NCBI GenBank assembly: GCA_037367355.1
Contig: CM074705.1
Span: 2,170,001 to 2,234,000, forward strand
Origin: Neoscytalidium dimidiatum
Taxonomy: Eukaryota; Ascomycota; Dothideomycetes; Botryosphaeriales; Botryosphaeriaceae
DNA length: 64,000 nt
Direction of reading: 5' to 3'
The notes beneath the pieces were generated by a model. It was not told the origin of the DNA. It worked only from the letters and a program-made list of their open reading frames with translations, and did no database searches. Shown here piece after piece: positions 1 through 11,810 of this stretch (position 1 is its first letter; every line of letters starts with the position of its first letter). Both the position numbers and the translations under genes were made by a program.

Positions 1-1626
1 GGCCGCACCGCCCACCACCGCGCATCCGTCTGCACCAGCCGCACCGGCACGAACACGTTCGTCCCGCCGGGCACGTGCACCTCGTCGACCCGCAGGCCTT
101 GCGGCGGCGTGACGCGGTAGCCGCCGGTCAGCAGCGCGGGCCGGAGGCGCAGCGTCTCGTTGATGACGTCGTCGAGGTAGGGGACGGCTTTGGGGAGGCG
201 CTCGTGCGAGAGGGCGTCCCCTGTGGGCGTGGCGGCGGCGGCGGCGTCGAGCTGGACTTGGAGTTTCGTCTGGACGGACGGGTGCTTGGCGAGGAAGTAG
301 AGGGCCGAGGCGAGCGTGGTCGCGGTGGTTTCGCTGCCGGCGATGATGACGACGCGGGCGTCTTCGTGGAGGGCGGCTTCGGAGGGCGGGGCGGAGGGGT
401 CGCGCGCGACGAAGGCTTGGAGGAGCCAGGAGACGATGTCTTGGGGGTATTGGGCCGGGTCCCAGTTCTGTGAGTGTGTGGTTAGTGTGATCGGCGTTTA
501 TGTTGGTGGTGGTGGGGGAAAGGTAGTGCTGACGGCTTTCTTTGCTTCGATTTCAGCGGCGCACCAGTGGAAGAAGCTGGCGTACGGGGCGGCAGCGCCC
601 GGAATGCGGGAGACGAGGTTGAGCAGCCAGGGGACATGGCTCATGATGCCTAGGATTTCCATGTGCGAGTGGATGCCTTGGATGGCTGGGTGCTCGGTGC
701 CGCTCACGACGCCGCCGAAGTCTTTGCCGAAGCCGACTTCACCCATGATGTCGAAAGATAGGTACATGGACCAGGCTGTTGCATCTAGCGTCTTGATTTT
801 GGCGGCCTGGGCGACGAATTGGTCTACTCGGCGTTTGATGCAAGGCTCGTAAGTGTTGAGAGCTGTGAGTCGCCGGGTAAGTACTGTGTACACGCGAGAG
901 AAGCAGGCTGAGGTTCAGCGCATGCAGACCTTTGATGGAAAATCCTCTGTCCCACGCTCTGCGCCTTCGCTTGTGGTCTTCGTAATCTCTGGTCATGTGG
1001 ATTGAACATTTCCGGTAGTCGCTGTCGACTTGCATATACCACGTCGATTTGCGGCATTGGGACGTCGGTCCAAGAATCAATGGGATTGCCGACTTTCGGA
1101 CAATGGCGATCTCGCGCGGGCCTGGCACGATGAAATAATTAGGTGTGTGACATAGACGAGGAAATGGTGGGCGCATAGTACCAGTGCGGATAAAATCGCC
1201 GTATTTGCGATGCATCTTCTCAATCTCTTTGTAGTATTTGACATCCTTGCCGGCCAGGTACGCAGAGTAGAATCGGGATATCTTAGCGCCAACAGGGCCA
1301 GGAAACCTGCGCAGACGATGGAAAAAGACTCGATATATTACCATGCTCGCGAACAGGCCGATGTCAAAACTGATAGAAATGAGGCTTACTCTCGCTAGGG
1401 CGGCAAACAAGGAAGCCCCAGTGAGAAGGTAGATGGAGGCCAGGGTGGCGACGGCCATGAGAAGCATCGCGAGGAAGGTGTACATGAAATTGTCAACATC
1501 CAAGTTCCGCACCACTGTGACGTGGAATATAATACCCAATGAGGCCGCAGAAACTGCTGCGTTAAAAGGCCCATCATCCAGCGCAAGGCTCAGACCTGGA
1601 AGACTGAGGATGGGAGCATTATCCAT
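1..1626 (-). CDS. Cytochrome P450 monooxygenase (3' end beyond window)
   Basis: Microsomal haem-thiolate monooxygenase; substrate unknown. Exons are 1626-1182, 1121-930, 862-534 and 467-1, giving 477 residues before the edge. The N-terminus has about three hydrophobic segments, then the Pro-rich hinge RRFPGPVGAKISR. Later come the C-helix region RRRRAWDRGFS, the I-helix motif AGSETT (an AGxxT variant with the conserved Thr) and the K-helix ETLRLRP (ExxR). The haem-binding Cys loop must lie beyond position 1. The first intron (1181-1122, 60 bp) is in frame and open, so an unspliced reading would insert about 20 residues between FIRTG and the following PREIAIVRKS. I start at the ATG at 1626; the frame extends upstream to about 1671 only through GTG. 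The multi-span N-terminus and the FPGP hinge resemble fungal secondary-metabolism P450s of the tryprostatin-hydroxylase type, an inference from memory. Confidence 0.9.
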
Positions 1627-2528
1627 GACAGCGTATTCAGCGATAAGGATGAGAAGTGAATTGCAAAACACTTTGGAAGCAGCGGGGAAAGTTGAGAGCA
1701 GGGCAGCCCCATTTTAATACCCGGTCGCATACGAAAATGGAAATAGCGAGATGCGTAAGCAGCAGGGGGGAGACGGCTGGCTGGGTCTAGATAGGTGGAT
1801 CGAGAGTTTGGACAAAGCTGAAGAAGAATGAGCACCGTTGGGAAGGTCGCCAAAGGAACATTTTCTCTTGTAGATACTCATTGCAAAGGCTGAGTATCGG
1901 CAGAGGCACAGAGAGATAATATAGGGAGAAAGAACAACAATACATACTCAGCGGCTGTGGCGGTACACGTCTTGCTTATCAGAAGTAGGGATAAGTTTTG
2001 TGAGTGCGGGGTCCGACAAGGGTTTTGAAATTCTAGCCCGTTTTGTGCCGCACCCCGGGAAGCACAGCACCAGCAGAGACCAGATGTCACGGTTCGTCCC
2101 GCTAGCGGGTCGAAAGCAAATCATCGGCGAAACAGCCTACCGATCTCTGCCAAGAGATTTGGTAGTGTTCTGAATGAGCGTGAAAGGTGTGCGGCAAGGA
2201 GAGAGTTTTGGACTTAAACTATCCACACGGGCATAACCAGTGGCTCCATTATTCTAACGTGGCAGAGAGCGAGCAGCAAAGTATTGGAATGCCCTACCCG
2301 GAAAACATATCCTCAGCTTTGGCTTTGAGTATCGAGACTTCTGTTCCATAGTTTTGACCCCTTCACCTTCTGAAGCGATACCCGAAAACGTTCTACTGGT
2401 ATTCCACTATTCAGCGCTTAGGTACTGACGGGAGGTAGTGGAGGGGTTTAATTGGCTGATTTTAGCCACGGTATCTGATTTCCCATGGTTAGTTTCATGA
2501 ACAGCAATATTTGAAGATGAGATCCTGC
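1627..2528. other. Intergenic region between P450 and metalloprotease
   Basis: About 900 bp between the P450 start and the stop of the M43 protease. Both genes are on the minus strand, so it should hold the P450 promoter and the protease 3'UTR. Only short ORFs without recognisable features are present. No repeat or RNA gene was seen. Confidence 0.6.
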
Positions 2529-3658
2529 TTACAGCTTCCACTGGTTGCGCATCCTGACCTCCTGGTCGGGCGTAAATTCCGTAGTGCACGACCTAATTTT
2601 ACATTAGCCGACGTGCCTCAAGCGGGGTTGAGTCTCATTCACCCGTTCGTGTAGCCCATGTAGTTGTGGATGGGGTCTAAGCCTGGCCGGTCGGGGCAAG
2701 AGTCTTGACCGATGGGACAGCCAAAGACGATATCGGCCTGTGCGGGAGTATCGTCGATCAAGTCACCCTCTCCGCTGCAGCCCCCACTAAACGTATGCCA
2801 CAGACCGAACCAATGGCCAACCTGTGTGTGAAGGAAATACTCGTTAGCGGTGCACGCATTTTCAAAACTTCGTCAGTCATGGCCATACCTCATGCGTGGT
2901 AGTCTTTCCTAAGTGTTTGGTGCCGTCTCCGGTGCTTCCAGGGACCGTCTTGAAGGCAATACAGCAGCCATCTCTGTAGAAATTATCGGAGCCCTCTGTG
3001 ACCGTGAGTGGCAACCAGGTGAGTCCGCCTGTACTGAGAGCGCCCGGGCCGTCACTCGGGTTGGCGTCTGTTACTCATGAGTGTGGTCTCAAGGTATTGA
3101 TGCTGCTAGCTGCTAGAAAGGAAGACACCGTACCAAGGGACTTTTGGAAGTAGACGTTCAGTGTGGAGTAGCTGCCTTGGCGTAGAGCTTTCTTCATGGT
3201 GAGCTCCTGGCCGTTAGGATCAGTGTTGGTCCGGACGGCCCAGTCTGGGTTAACCGTGTACGTCGTGTTGATACGCTTGAATGAGATGGCATGAGGCGCG
3301 AAGTCTTGGTTCAAGACATCCAGCTGGTCTGACAGCATTTTCTCCTGACTTTTCATTAGTGTAGGACAATTCTTGTGTGACGTGGTGCATGTTCAAGGCG
3401 TACGGTGAGGTAGCCATCCTCAAGGGCAGTGGACGCGGCAACGACATGAAAAACGGTATCGACGGTAATAGTATCCTGGACCTTCGTGTTCACACCGGAG
3501 TCCTTGATGGCTTTCTCCTGCATATACATCTCGCGAGTGAGTTCTAACTGCTCTTCGGTCGGCTCTGGAGTGCCACAGTGGTGAAGAGCATTAGCGCCCG
3601 AAAGCGCCAAGGCAGCGACGGCCAAGGCGATGGCGACAAACGCCTTGATGAGGAGCAT
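2529..3658 (-). CDS. Secreted M43-family metalloprotease (MEP1-like)
   Basis: Extracellular zinc endopeptidase of the metzincin clan (pappalysin/MEP1 group), 295 residues. Five exons: 3658-3404, 3344-3134, 3067-2889, 2821-2643 and 2592-2529. The start [20 protein letters not shown] is a clear signal peptide ending near ANA. The zinc motif [11 protein letters not shown] (HExxHxxGxxH) is split by intron 3 directly after HE, and is followed by the Met-turn HNYMGY. The C-terminus, [19 protein letters not shown], is the standard family ending and lies in a small fifth exon that a simple ORF scan misses. Six Cys around the active site suggest disulfides. Odd point: the Met-turn reads YMGY where I expect YMDY in most relatives. 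Fungal members are secreted virulence or nutrition proteases; the role here is inferred. Confidence 0.92.
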
Positions 3659-4205
3659 CCTTGAGACTTAGTCTGAAGTAGAACCGGAGTTGTTGGGTGA
3701 GAACGAGCGTTAGCTCAGGAAAAGAGCGTCCAGTCGGAGAATGAGTGGTTGATCAGGACAGGAGGGTTTGGTTAAGAAGAGGTGCAGACCTTCGAAGCAG
3801 CTTTTATGCACTCGGAAATGCGCAAGCGCGCCATAGATCTTCCGCCCGGTGATGGGTCATCCGTGCACCTTCCGTTTTGGTACTGTCTTTCACTGTGGGA
3901 GTCTCTGCACGTGACGTTCTTGAGGACGCGCAACCTCACTTCATCTTCGTCGCCCAGCTGAAGAAGATCTCCACTGTCTCAAGCTATAATAAGCAGAGTA
4001 CAAAGACCCTTTCTCAAGCCAAAAAGTCCCTCGTTCAGCAAATGAATGCCGAGTCTAAAGCCAAGGAGTTGCGTTGTAAAGGGCAAAAGTAGCTGCAGTG
4101 TCTTGTCGCTCTTCCGGTGAAGTGTCTGGCTGAATTTGAGGGTGTTGTAACAAGCGGATGTCCCGAAATGGCCACGGTCTCCTCGAATGGGAGCTCAAGT
4201 ATTGC
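3659..4205. other. Intergenic region, protease promoter
   Basis: About 550 bp upstream of the M43 protease and downstream of the thioesterase-like gene, both on the minus strand. It holds a TATA-like element near 3801-3810. A plus-strand ORF at 3877-4092 (Lys/Ser rich, no motif) is not convincing. Confidence 0.5.
3800..3810 (-). promoter_or_regulatory. Putative TATA box of the M43 protease gene
   Basis: Minus-strand TGCATAAAAG lies about 145 bp upstream of the protease ATG, a plausible core-promoter spacing for a fungal gene with a short 5'UTR. Assigned from sequence and position only. Confidence 0.4.
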
Positions 4206-5132
4206 CTACAAGGGCACGCTATTCTCCATGCCCACAACTGTGCTCAAAAACCGTACAATATCATCAATCTGCTCCGGAACCTTGTACCAGTGACCTTCAT
4301 CATAGTGCTTCCACTCCACGTCACATCCCAACCCTTCGAGCACATCTCGCGCTCGCATCCCCAAACTTAATGATACCTTCTCATCACGTCTGCCATGCCC
4401 CAAAAGAACCGGTGCCTCAGCAAACGTCGGCGCATCTCCCTCCCTGCCCGACAACGGCGGCAACAACGCAATATCCCTCGCCGTATTGGCCGCCCGAAGC
4501 TGCAACCGCTCCATCCTCGTCATGCCGACAGCTTCCTCCTCTCCACCACCCCTCCCACCCTCCTCACCCCCACCATCCTCCACACACGCCCTGCCACTTC
4601 CGCCCTCCTCCGCACCCTCCGGCATCACCCCCCTCGGATCCAACGCCCCAGAAAACGGCAACCACCCACTCATCCCGACAAACCCGCCCAAACTCTCCCC
4701 ACCCCACCCCAACCACACCACCAACGCCGCCGCACACCCCTGACTCAGCCCGCCCAGCACCACCCTCCCGGCCCCCACAGCCCCCTCCTCCTCCCCGATC
4801 AACGCGCCCACGCGCGCCGCCGTCTCCGCAAGCCCTTCGCGCTGCAGCTCCCGCCGCTCCTCCGGGTCCGCCAGCGAGAAGTTGTCGAACCACTGGGCGA
4901 TCGGGGCGCGGCCGAGCGCGGTGCTGCGCCGCGTGGGCGCGGAGGGGAACACGAACTTGGTGTGGCGGAAGTGCTGCGGGAGGGAGCGGCCGCGCGACGA
5001 GGGGGACGAGAAGAGGAGGGGGAGGGCGAACGAGGAGGCGTCGCCGCCGCGGCCGTGGAGGAGGATCACGGTGTGCGTGTGAGGGGCGGCTGTGGGGGGG
5101 AGGGTGAAGGGGGCTGGTGGTGTGGATGACAT
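4206..5132 (-). CDS. Acyl-protein thioesterase / carboxylesterase-like alpha/beta hydrolase
   Basis: Cytosolic serine hydrolase of the phospholipase/carboxylesterase (APT1-like) family, 308 residues, one exon. Landmarks are HGRGGDASSF near residue 26 (oxyanion loop), the nucleophile elbow GLSQGC with Ser130, Asp250 in LLGHGRRDEK and His281 in DEGHWYK, giving a complete Ser-Asp-His triad in the expected order. The family deacylates S-palmitoylated proteins or lysophospholipids; the substrate here is not known. Compared with typical family members of about 230 residues it carries a low-complexity Gly/Glu-rich insertion at about residues 170-200. The start is the ATG at 5132 (MSSTPPAP). The opposite strand shows a long Pro-rich ORF that is only its shadow. 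Confidence 0.88.
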   Translation of the reverse strand: MSSTPPAPFTLPPTAAPHTHTVILLHGRGGDASSFALPLLFSSPSSRGRSLPQHFRHTKFVFPSAPTRRSTALGRAPIAQWFDNFSLADPEERRELQREGLAETAARVGALIGEEEGAVGAGRVVLGGLSQGCAAALVVWLGWGGESLGGFVGMSGWLPFSGALDPRGVMPEGAEEGGSGRACVEDGGGEEGGRGGGEEEAVGMTRMERLQLRAANTARDIALLPPLSGREGDAPTFAEAPVLLGHGRRDEKVSLSLGMRARDVLEGLGCDVEWKHYDEGHWYKVPEQIDDIVRFLSTVVGMENSVPL

Positions 5133-6217
5133 TGGTCGTGGTGTGGTGGTGACGGTTGGCGGTGGGGATGAGGGCGGTGTGGTGAGGCCGTGCTTCTTGA
5201 AAAAGAATTTTCCGTTTTACTTTTTTTTTTGACGAATTGGGTGGCGTGGTGGCTCTGGTCGTGGTTGCGGCAATGTGTGAACTTCCTGCTGATTGCGTGG
5301 CGGTAGGGAACGGGATGGTTGAAATGCGTGAGGTATGATGTACCTGAGAGAGGAAAGCTTGCGCGGTGCCCAAAAACTCACCACGCGTTTGCTTCTTGTG
5401 AAGGCAGGAAAATAAGATTTAAGATAGGTAGCCGACCAGGCTGAAACATTTGTGAGTCATCTGCCCGCGTAGCTGGGCGATCGCCGCCAGTGACCTTGCA
5501 AGCTTGTGCTGTGCCGCATGCCCAGCATTTATTTCACTGGCTAGTAGAACCCCACTCTGAACATTTAACCACGTTCCCATTCTCAAGCAATTCGTCTCGC
5601 GTTAATCATGCGTATATACTATTCTAGCCCGCTTACAAAAACCATCAATTCTGCACTATCTCAGACGAGTTGGTAAATTCGTGCTCAGAAGTTCCGAGCA
5701 TTTTCAGCAAACTTCTAGAGTCACTACCTAATTTACTACCTTTGAAAGGCACGTTACAGATCTGAATACATTTGGCGACCGATAAAGTCTCGCCCATTGC
5801 CATCGGGGCCCCACTTCCAGCATCCCCAATGGATCAACAGGCTGCAAGTAACACCGCGGTGCTGGTACCGCAGACACTATGAGCCCCAGTGACACTAACC
5901 AGAGGTCTTAATGGATAAGCATTCCGAGCATATGACCGGTGCGAGCAAAGCAATTTTGATGCAAAGATGCCTCGGCCGGAGAACCCACACGGCATACCTG
6001 CCCAACGACTGCTCTCACAGTGCATGATTCGAAGTCTGAAATGATCGTAGCGGGATCTTAAATGCCCCTGCACTTTTATCATCCATGAGATATGGCAAAT
6101 CCGCGCGACTCACGTTTATACACAATAACTACGTATTCGCTAAACTGATTCATGAACTAATCAAGAAGCTCGATCGAGAAAAAGCAGTCAATGAAACTGA
6201 AATCTAGCGGTTCAAGT
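5133..6217. other. Intergenic region
   Basis: About 1.1 kb between the beta-propeller stop and the thioesterase-like start, both on the minus strand. It is more AT-rich than the genes. No convincing ORF, repeat or RNA gene was seen; the 82-codon minus-strand ORF at 5834-6082 has no recognisable feature. Confidence 0.55.
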
Positions 6218-7706
6218 TCAAATCTCGTAGACTTCCAAGCTATCCACATCATAAACACCGTTGAACTTGAAGAACCCCAGCACCTGAGGCGCCGTCCCGC
6301 ACCCCGCATCTCCTGGAACAGGCGTCGATGCTGCGAAATCCAACAACGGCATCTTCACTCCATTGCACCTCTGGCACGTAGCACTCACCTCATATGTAGC
6401 ATTGAGCTTCATATTCCGTCCAATGACCTGAAACATGTCCAGCCCGACCTGCGGCCTCACCGTGACCAGCGCCGTCGCATTCCGATGGGTGTCAGATCCA
6501 TTCACTTTCACAACCTTGTTGACGACCTCTTGATTAAACAACCCTTGCATCCCAAGGTTCTGTGTTCCCGTCCCGGCTGGCACAGCATCGGCCACATAAA
6601 CCAGCGCCTGTCCTTCTTGCCCAACCCGCAAAGTGCTCACGACATCAAAAGTCGGGCTTGTCAAGTCAACCACATCGACCGTATCACTGTGCTCATTGAC
6701 AATGTACAGCCGCGTATTGTCCGGGCTCGGCCAAAGTCCATGCGGTTCCACCCCCGTACTCCGAATCATCCCGATGAACGTCGGCACCTGCTCTGGATCA
6801 GGCTGCGCGTACACTCTCGTCGCGTTTTCCGCCGCGACGGTCACAAAGCCGTGCGTCGTGCCGTTGACGATTGCGAAGTTGGGGTGGTTCGTCTCGGGCC
6901 CTGTCTGCAGCACCGACACGACTTTCCTCGACGCCGTGGAGATGACGGAGACGGCGCCGGTCATCTTGTGCGCCGCCCACAGCCGGCTGCCGTCTGCGGA
7001 CAGCATCATGTCTGAGGAGAATGTGTGGTTGAGGCCGGTTATGTTGGCGATGGTGGGGTGAGATGCGACGTCGATGACGTGGATGTACGGCGAGCGGATG
7101 TGGTTCACGTACGCGGTCGTGCCGTCCGGGCTGAAAAGAACTATTCCAGGAAAATCAGTGACTATCAACAGAATCAAAGCGAGCCATTTTACCTTTACTT
7201 GGCCCTCCGTAGGACGAGATCGTCCCCAGTACGCCCCCGTTCAGTCCATCCACGATGCTGAGGTGATCAACTCCTCTTGTGCCAACCCAAACTGTCTGGT
7301 TGTCCGGTGTGAAGAAGGCCTCATGAGGCTGCCTGTCTGTGAACGTCTGACTAACGATACTGTTATCCCGTGTGCGAATGACCGCCACTGTGTTGCTCGT
7401 GACGCTTGTCGAGATGATGTATTTCCCATCCCGCGAGAAGCCCAGCCCATGCGAATTGACGGAACGGACATACTGCGGCCCAATCACATCTGACAGTCTT
7501 GTTGAGCCCAAGGAAATCGTACCAAGTACCGAGTCTGCGTAAGGGTCGATGACGGTGATAGTGTTCGATGATTGATCGCCCGTGTAGATGCGGTCTTGCG
7601 AAGAGATTGGTGCACCGGAGCCCGCTTCTGCTGGGGCCTGCGCTTGGCTTTTCGCGGTTCCAGCGATACTCAGAAGTGTCGCTGAAAGATATGTTCTTAC
7701 TCTCAT
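6218..7706 (-). CDS. Secreted YVTN-type beta-propeller protein
   Basis: Predicted extracellular seven-bladed beta-propeller, 478 residues; catalytic role unknown. Exons are 7706-7193 and 7140-6218 with a 52-bp intron. A signal peptide (MRVRTYLSATLLSIAGTAKS) is followed by repeated blade signatures such as SNTITVIDPYADSVLGTI, SNTVAVIRTRD, GAVSVISTASRKVVSVL and SDTVDVVDLTSPTFDVVSTL, each preceded by an FSxDGxxxY/W-type strand. These are the hallmarks of the YVTN/lactonase-like propeller group, common in bacterial surface proteins and archaeal S-layers and also seen in fungi. The C-terminal 90 residues contain a CQRC pair and resemble no propeller blade. Several NxT sites (NHT, NAT, NGT) fit glycosylation. 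The gene may be a lactonase-like enzyme or a binding protein. Confidence 0.85.
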
Positions 7707-9010
7707 TTTCGCGTAGTTCTATGGTTAGTCGATCTGATTTCATCTATTTATCCATTTTCTTGAGCAAGACGGTCAGCGGCTCAAGTATGCCGAGGTGGTG
7801 GTGAGCATGACGTACGACTGTTGCTTGTTCTGCCCCTCTCAAGCCAATGACCGCTGTTACACAACATGAAGCAATGCTCTCGACTGTCAGCTAGTTAGTA
7901 CCTGTGAGCAGTCTCAGGGCACGATGACGAGTCTCGATGAATCGGTGGATACGAAAATAGAACGGATTTGTGAGCGACCCCAGAATAGCCGATAGCCGTT
8001 GTTTGCCCGGCATATTTTTTTAAGCCCAAAGATTGATATCTCCGCCGACATCCAACCTAGATTACATGATCACTGTCGGCTATCTCTGCAGCGGCTTCTT
8101 GATTTTTCGAAAAGCCTCACCGTGAGCCAGGCGGTCTATCATGCCACTTTGCTTCCAACGCACGTATCACAAACCGATCCGTCAGCTAAAGTTGCCACTT
8201 TAGTGTCTTGTATTATTTGCAGCGATCGTGCGTATCACTTACTGCTTCCACCCGCTTGACGGCTGGCTTTTATCAGATTGTTGTAAAGATAAATACTTTC
8301 GAAGTAATATTGCGCGATACAAGTGCTAGCTGTTGGTGTTAATAGGATGGTGAGTCGTATTCAGGAGGATCAGGTAGATCTTGCTATCACTGCGATTCAA
8401 GTGCCTACTGGTAAAGTAAAACTTGACGGATATATGCGGGCATGGAGGAATTCATCTAAGGGCATGTTCGGCTTAAAAGCGGAACGGAAATTCCGTCAGG
8501 AATGGACGATCTGATAAGTAATCGACACTTCTAGAGACGGGATGTGAAACATCGGGCCAATCCTGCCGACGCGGAAAAGTCTTCATCCACTGGGACTAGC
8601 ATTTTCGCCTCTGTCATAGCTTATCAGTGACACGCTGCTGAGTATCTGGCGTTCGGCAAGCGAAACCCTTTTTGGTAAATGTAGCCTATTAGAAACTTTT
8701 GCGCCACGATGGCGCCCCGCATTTCCGTTTCGGGGGAGGTTATGTATGATGGGGCTCCGTGACGGTAGAGTTATGGCCAAGCTTTCGGTCGTCCTGACTA
8801 ATAGGAGGAAGGCGTTAGGTTAAGCTCTGCTGTGCTGCCTGCAAGAAGCAGCCAAGGCGCAAGGGGCCGTGGCGGTACAGCCATCACGCGTGGTTGGGCC
8901 CGTTCCGGCCCCGAACAGGCAGCGTTTGCCGCGCCAGTTCTTCCGCGATATATAGAAAACCCATCGCTTCCTTGCCGCCTCCGGAGAGGTGGTTCGTGCC
9001 GGATCTCGGA
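7707..9010. other. Divergent intergenic region between beta-propeller and Zn2Cys6 regulator
   Basis: About 1.3 kb separating a minus-strand secreted protein from a plus-strand regulator, so it must hold both promoters. Small ORFs at 7999-8259 and 8323-8514 lack any family feature. The arrangement allows, but does not show, regulation of the propeller gene by its neighbour. Confidence 0.5.
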
Positions 9011-10715
9011 ATGGCCACATCACGAAAACCTTGCCATACTTGTCGACGCCGCCGCGTCAAGTGCGATGGGACGCTTCCGGCCTGCAACAAATGCCGTTTG
9101 AGTAATCACGAATGCCTTGGGTACAACAAATTGATCATCTGGACTCCAGGGGTGGCGAGCCGGGGGAAGATGATGAATAAGACCTTCATGGGAGAGAACC
9201 CCCGGCCGAAGCCCCCGTTATCCAAGATTCAGCCGGCATCTGGCTCTCTGGGTGTGTCAAGATCTTCCGGTAGTGAGCTCTTGACGCCTCGCAAGCCTCT
9301 CACGGACCCACAGCTTCAAGGTGTGAGTAGCTCAGCGCAATTCTACTTGCATCACTGTGAGTTTTTGATCATAGAAGTGACAAAAGCTTTAACAAGGGCT
9401 AACCAGCTCGGGATAAGTTGGCAGTAAACTGAGTAAAAGTTACATCTTATACAATATTTCGACTGAGGACCCTTTCGGATCCGTCGTATTTCATACAGCA
9501 CAGCATGAAGTCTTCCGACAGACAGTCATTGCCAATTCCGCTATGCATATCTCCCGCATGTCCCGAGCTGCAAGTGCCGGGATCCACGGCTTACTGGCGC
9601 CCACACCCGATAACAATTCGCCAAATGAATTGCTAGTCCCCGGCCCCTTCCAGTGTCCTTCTAAGGACCCTTACAAAGACGCCCTTGCAGCCAAGCAGCG
9701 GGCTATCCAGCTCGTTGTCCAGGCCATAGATGAAAAGACAGCGCACCCTGATCTCATATTCGGATGCGTGCTCTTCCTGGTCACCTTGGGCTTTCTAGAC
9801 TCCGAGATAAACGAGGTCCAGATCCACCTACACGCACTGCGGGACCTCTTGAATAATCCCGCGCTCACTGAGCCTATACGGACGAAGGCGAAACGGATCC
9901 TCCGCAACAGCCTCTTGTCCGATATCGTACTGTGAGACACCATGTACCTAATGATCTTGTGTCACCAGTTCTGTTAACCATTCGCCAGATACGATGTCTT
10001 AAAACACGCTCTCTTCCCAAACCGCTCCCAAAGGCCCCCTTTATACACCTCTATGCTCCCCGTCTTCGACATACTTGAAGACAAGCGGCACCTCGCGCTC
10101 CCGTGGGAAATCGTCGAAGCCACGGTCAAAGTGACCGAGCTCATCCGCCAAACCGCGACCGCGACCGCCGCCGGCAGCCTCCCCAGCCGCGTATCCTCCG
10201 AAGTCCTGCGCTGCGTCTCGCACGTGGAGTCGCTCGACGCCGCCGCCTGGGCGTCCTCCTCGCCCGCGCTCCACGGCGCCCTGCGCGGCCGCCTCAACCA
10301 CGTCGAGACCCGAGTCCACGTCGCCGAGGCGCACAAATCCGCGTTCTGCATCTTCGCGGCGCGCCTCATACCGAGGGACTTGAGGCTGCACGCGACGGTG
10401 CGCAGCCACGTGGCGAGGGTCCGGTACCACCTCGAGGCCGTGCCGGACGCGGATGACGGGTTCAAGGCGACGTCGTGGCCGGCGTTCCTGGTCGGCTTGG
10501 AGGCGAGGGACAAGGAGACGGCGGAATGGGCGGTGGCGAGGGTGGGGAAGGTGAGTGCGGCGGTGCCGTGGGAGTACGCGTGGCGGGCTGCGGAGTTTCT
10601 GAAGAGGGCGGTGCAGAGGAGGTTTAACGAGGGTTCAGGGGTGGTGGATGCGGATATGGTGGAGCTGGCGAGGGCGGTGGTAGGTGAGCGTCCGATCGCA
10701 CAGAGTTACTGGTAG
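9011..10715 (+). CDS. Zn2Cys6 transcription factor, Fungal_trans_2 type
   Basis: Nuclear sequence-specific regulator, 528 residues. Exons are 9011-9356, 9418-9931 and 9989-10715. The binuclear zinc cluster is at the N-terminus: CHTCRRRRVKCDG, then CNKCRLSNHEC, i.e. Cys-x2-Cys-x6-Cys then Cys-x2-Cys-x6-Cys. The cluster is followed by GYNKLIIW, common in this class. The middle homology region begins FYLHHFGSKLSKSYILYN, across intron 1 whose acceptor is at 9417; the shorter acceptor two codons later gives a frameshift. The start is the ATG directly before the cluster (MATSRKP); an upstream in-frame ATG at 8894 would add 39 unlikely residues. Exon 3 is very GC-rich. Target genes are unknown. Confidence 0.88.
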
Positions 10716-11810
10716 TGATGCGCCACTGGGCACTGAGATGCGTTAGAGTAGATAGTGATTGAAAAGCTTCTCTGGAAAGAGGCGGATACGCCGAGAAGAA
10801 GAGAGTAAGAATAGTAAGAAGGCATTATATCAACCAAGTGCAATTAAGACACCTAACCATGCGCGTGCTTGGGGAAATCAATGGGCTGTGCTGATATGAT
10901 ACGCAACCTGGGTCTTGCGCCACAGTAAAGGAGTCGATACGAACGTATAATCAGCTTATAGCTCGCATGACATCAACCGAAGAGTCAATATGTCCTGCAG
11001 CGACGCCATGCCCTTCCATGCAGCTTTATGCCGGGATGCCTACCCCAGGATTAATTGACTAATGTATCCCCACCCCAAAACTTGCAGTCTCCTGAAACGT
11101 CAATCATTGTGAACTCGATTAACGGAAAATGTACATATCACACGTTGGAGTTGGAACTTATGACCGTTTTAGGCGTCGGCCACGGAACCATGATAGTCTG
11201 CACATCATATCAGTAAGAGACTTGTCGAAAACTATGCAAAGATAGCAATGTCCTTACTTTATATGATCAACGCTCGTTGAAGCAGTTTCATCATAGTTCC
11301 TTCTTTCTGAAGGCTGAGAGGTCGCATACTCTGTGTCCCAAAAGGCACCGAACTTCGCCTTGAATGCTACAAGAGAAAACACATTTCAATAGAATTTATC
11401 CTTCACCCTATAGGCTCTCTACCTTACCTAATTCCTTAGGGTGTACATTCAAGCCAATCTCGAAAAGGAGTCCAAGGATGCTTTAGCGTCCTTTGATGAC
11501 TCCGAGGATGGAATGAAGTTGATTTTTCATATTCAAAAATGGCAAAGGTTTCTGCCGATATCCGCTATGGTCTGTCAGAGGCAACAATCGACCCTTTTGC
11601 CCAATATTTTCACAACAGTGAGACCAATAGCATTATAGCAGCGTTTTTACGGACCAGGAGTCTTATACATGCATATAATTCTTTTGCTCAGTCCTTACCC
11701 AATCTTTGAAGCACAACCGGAGAAGGGATTTGCTTCAGAAGTATGCCAAGAGATTGGAATTTCCATCAAGTGCACGCAATGTTCCTCCTCAAGATCCGAG
11801 AGCGAACCCA
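10716..11810. other. Intergenic region with a possible decayed coding segment
   Basis: Convergent region between the plus-strand regulator and the minus-strand small membrane protein gene. From about 11440 to 11810 the plus strand reads as coding-like peptides in successive frames (for example KVSADIRYGLSEATIDPF and LLQKYAKRLEFPSSARN) broken by stops and frame changes. On the minus strand a short acceptor-like site near 11370 is followed by a 37-codon tail ending at a TAA near 11258. Neither can be assembled into a convincing gene. Confidence 0.35.

Noticed and set aside
4187..5107. Long Pro-rich plus-strand ORF
   Set aside because: It is antisense to the thioesterase-like gene, whose complete catalytic triad lies on the minus strand. 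Composition explains the open frame.
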